Shown: positions 6,337 through 7,333 of the stretch, one piece after another | How the letters are laid out: each line of letters begins with the position of its first letter | Position numbering within the stretch: position 1 is the first letter of the stretch | Assembly: GCA_903944555.1 (NCBI GenBank) | Contig: CAJASG010000704.1 | Location: forward strand, 1-7,333 | DNA: 7,333 nt | Direction: 5' to 3' | Origin: an uncultured beta proteobacterium | GTDB taxonomy: Bacteria; Pseudomonadota; Gammaproteobacteria; Burkholderiales; Burkholderiaceae_C | The notes under the pieces: model-generated | Database searches by the model: none | Told to the model about the DNA's origin: nothing | What the model saw: the letters and a program-made list of their open reading frames with translations, nothing else | Position numbers and translations under genes: made by a program

Positions 6337-7333
6337 GTCCGGGAGTCCGATACAAGGGGAGGTTTGCCCCCTCCCCGACCGGTGCGCTACACGCAGGCTC
6401 ACTGGTAGCAGCCTTGGCCAGCTGGCTGGATGCACGAGCGCATGGCGGCCAATGGTTGGTCCGCATTGAGGATGTCGACACCCCGCGCTGCATTGCTGGC
6501 GCTGACCGCACCATCCTTCAACAACTCACCGACTGCGGCCTGCACCCGGACGAGCCGCCAGTGTGGCAATCGCAGCGCAGCGCGCTGTACCAATGGTCGC
6601 TGGACGTTCTGGCCACTCAGGGCCTGGCCTATCCCTGCGCTTGCTCCCGAAAAGACATAGAAATGGCCCTGCAACACAGCGGCGCTTCACGCGCACGCAA
6701 TGCTGAGCTGGTCTACCCCGGAACCTGCCGCAGCGGTCTGCACGGCCGCAGCGGACGTGCGTGGCGGCTGCGTACCGATATTTATGCATCAAATCAGCCT
6801 CCAGCCCCCGTGGAATATGCGCAAGCAGCTACTAATTTAATAGCAATTGCCGCACCCGACGCCGGCACCAGTGTGCATTGGCACGACCGCCGCCTGGGGC
6901 CGCAACAGCAAAATGTGGCATCAGAGGTGGGCGACTTTGTCCTCAAACGCGCCGATGGCTGCTATGCCTACCAACTGGCGGTGGTGGTGGACGACGCCGC
7001 GCAGGGCATCACCCATGTGGTGCGGGGTGAAGATCTGGCCGACAACACGGCCCGACAAATCCTGCTGCAGCGCCAGCTGCATTTGCCCACACCCAGCTAT
7101 CTGCACACCCCCCTGGTACTGGGGCCCAATGGTGAAAAACTGTCCAAGCAAAACGGGGCGGCGGCGCTGGACTGCGCCACCCCGTCGGCCGCCCTGGCGG
7201 CCTTGAAATCATCCGCCAAGGTCCTGAATCTGGACCCACTCGCAAGCCGCGACAATATCAGGGATGCGCTGGCCGCATGGATTGCCCAATGGCAAGCACT
7301 GCCCCAACGCCAAAGCCCCCTGAAAGACACAGA
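6333..7333 (+). CDS. gluQ: Glutamyl-queuosine tRNA(Asp) synthetase (GluQ), 3' end outside window
   Basis: Paralogue of the glutamyl-tRNA synthetase catalytic core; it activates Glu and attaches it to queuosine at position 34 of tRNA(Asp). The frame is open from the GTG at 6333 to the window end (333 codons, no stop). Motifs: [15 protein letters not shown] with the HIGH-type H20-A-G-S23; [13 protein letters not shown]; zinc ligands C102-x-C104 and Y128-x3-C132; [47 protein letters not shown]; and the KMSKS-type K269-L-S-K272. GTG is the only start just before the RFAPSPTG motif, and it shares GTGA with the upstream TGA stop. No good Shine-Dalgarno is seen, so coupling to the flavoprotein gene is likely. 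GluQ is usually about 300 residues; this copy is longer, partly from a repeat-derived insertion near residues 153-173. All catalytic motifs are in one frame, so it looks functional. Confidence 0.9.
   Translation, partial: MSPGVRYKGRFAPSPTGALHAGSLVAALASWLDARAHGGQWLVRIEDVDTPRCIAGADRTILQQLTDCGLHPDEPPVWQSQRSALYQWSLDVLATQGLAYPCACSRKDIEMALQHSGASRARNAELVYPGTCRSGLHGRSGRAWRLRTDIYASNQPPAPVEYAQAATNLIAIAAPDAGTSVHWHDRRLGPQQQNVASEVGDFVLKRADGCYAYQLAVVVDDAAQGITHVVRGEDLADNTARQILLQRQLHLPTPSYLHTPLVLGPNGEKLSKQNGAAALDCATPSAALAALKSSAKVLNLDPLASRDNIRDALAAWIAQWQALPQRQSPLKDT
6791..6844 (+). repeat. Comamonadaceae-type palindromic dispersed repeat, translated within gluQ
   Basis: An AAATCAGCCTCCAGC start, a GCGCAAGCAGCTA core (6819-6831) and a near-perfect terminal palindrome GCTACTAA-T-TTAATAGC (6828-6844, 7 of 8 pairs) match, from memory, a short element scattered through Rhodoferax, Polaromonas and Acidovorax genomes. 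The internal dyad often seen in that family appears degraded here. It is AT-rich at its right end (codons AAT TTA ATA) compared with the flanking gene. It sits between RTDIYA and HWHDRRLG of GluQ. Exact borders are approximate, and membership in the repeat family needs a genome search. Confidence 0.6.

Noticed and set aside
6337..7206. Several short open frames on both strands (for example 6399-6677 - and 6847-7206 +) that could suggest unrelated small genes or a broken gluQ
   Set aside because: A single uninterrupted + frame from the GTG at 6333 contains every GluQ motif in order, so there is no frameshift and the short frames are shadows.

Overview
The window looks like a chromosomal stretch of a betaproteobacterium, most likely Burkholderiales/Comamonadaceae (Rhodoferax- or Polaromonas-like). 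The grounds are fairly high GC at third codon positions, a DUF2189 membrane protein and flavoproteins of the kind common in that family, and a short dispersed repeat I associate with Comamonadaceae genomes. Assignment to a genus is inference. No RNA genes, insertion sequences, prophage or CRISPR arrays are visible.

Region 1 (1-2845, + strand): the 3' part of a DUF2189 multi-pass membrane protein, then a small secreted protein, then a NOX/ferric-reductase-like flavocytochrome (transmembrane b-haem domain plus FAD and NAD(P)H domains), then a membrane-anchored cytochrome b5-like protein whose ATG overlaps the reductase stop. The last two probably form a transmembrane electron-transfer pair: cytoplasmic NAD(P)H to FAD, to two haems in the membrane, to a periplasmic b5 haem.

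Region 2 (2858-5206): a redox module. A pirin (YhaK/YhhW type) and a WrbA-like flavodoxin-fold protein lie on the - strand. They are divergent from a LysR regulator that resembles E. coli YhaJ, which is also the neighbour of the pirin yhaK. The 105-bp divergent spacer is AT-rich and carries several short inverted repeats.

Region 3 (5207-7333, + strand): an 86-bp spacer with a perfect 8-bp inverted repeat, then a renalase/COG3380-type NAD(P)/FAD oxidoreductase, then glutamyl-queuosine tRNA(Asp) synthetase (gluQ) starting at a GTG that overlaps the previous stop. gluQ has no ATG start and no stop inside the window, so it is easy to miss. Its coding sequence contains a Comamonadaceae-type palindromic repeat read in frame as about 18-20 extra residues; this is the most unusual observation here.

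The common theme is redox chemistry: four flavin- or haem-dependent proteins plus a pirin under a redox-type LysR regulator, ending with a tRNA-modification enzyme.
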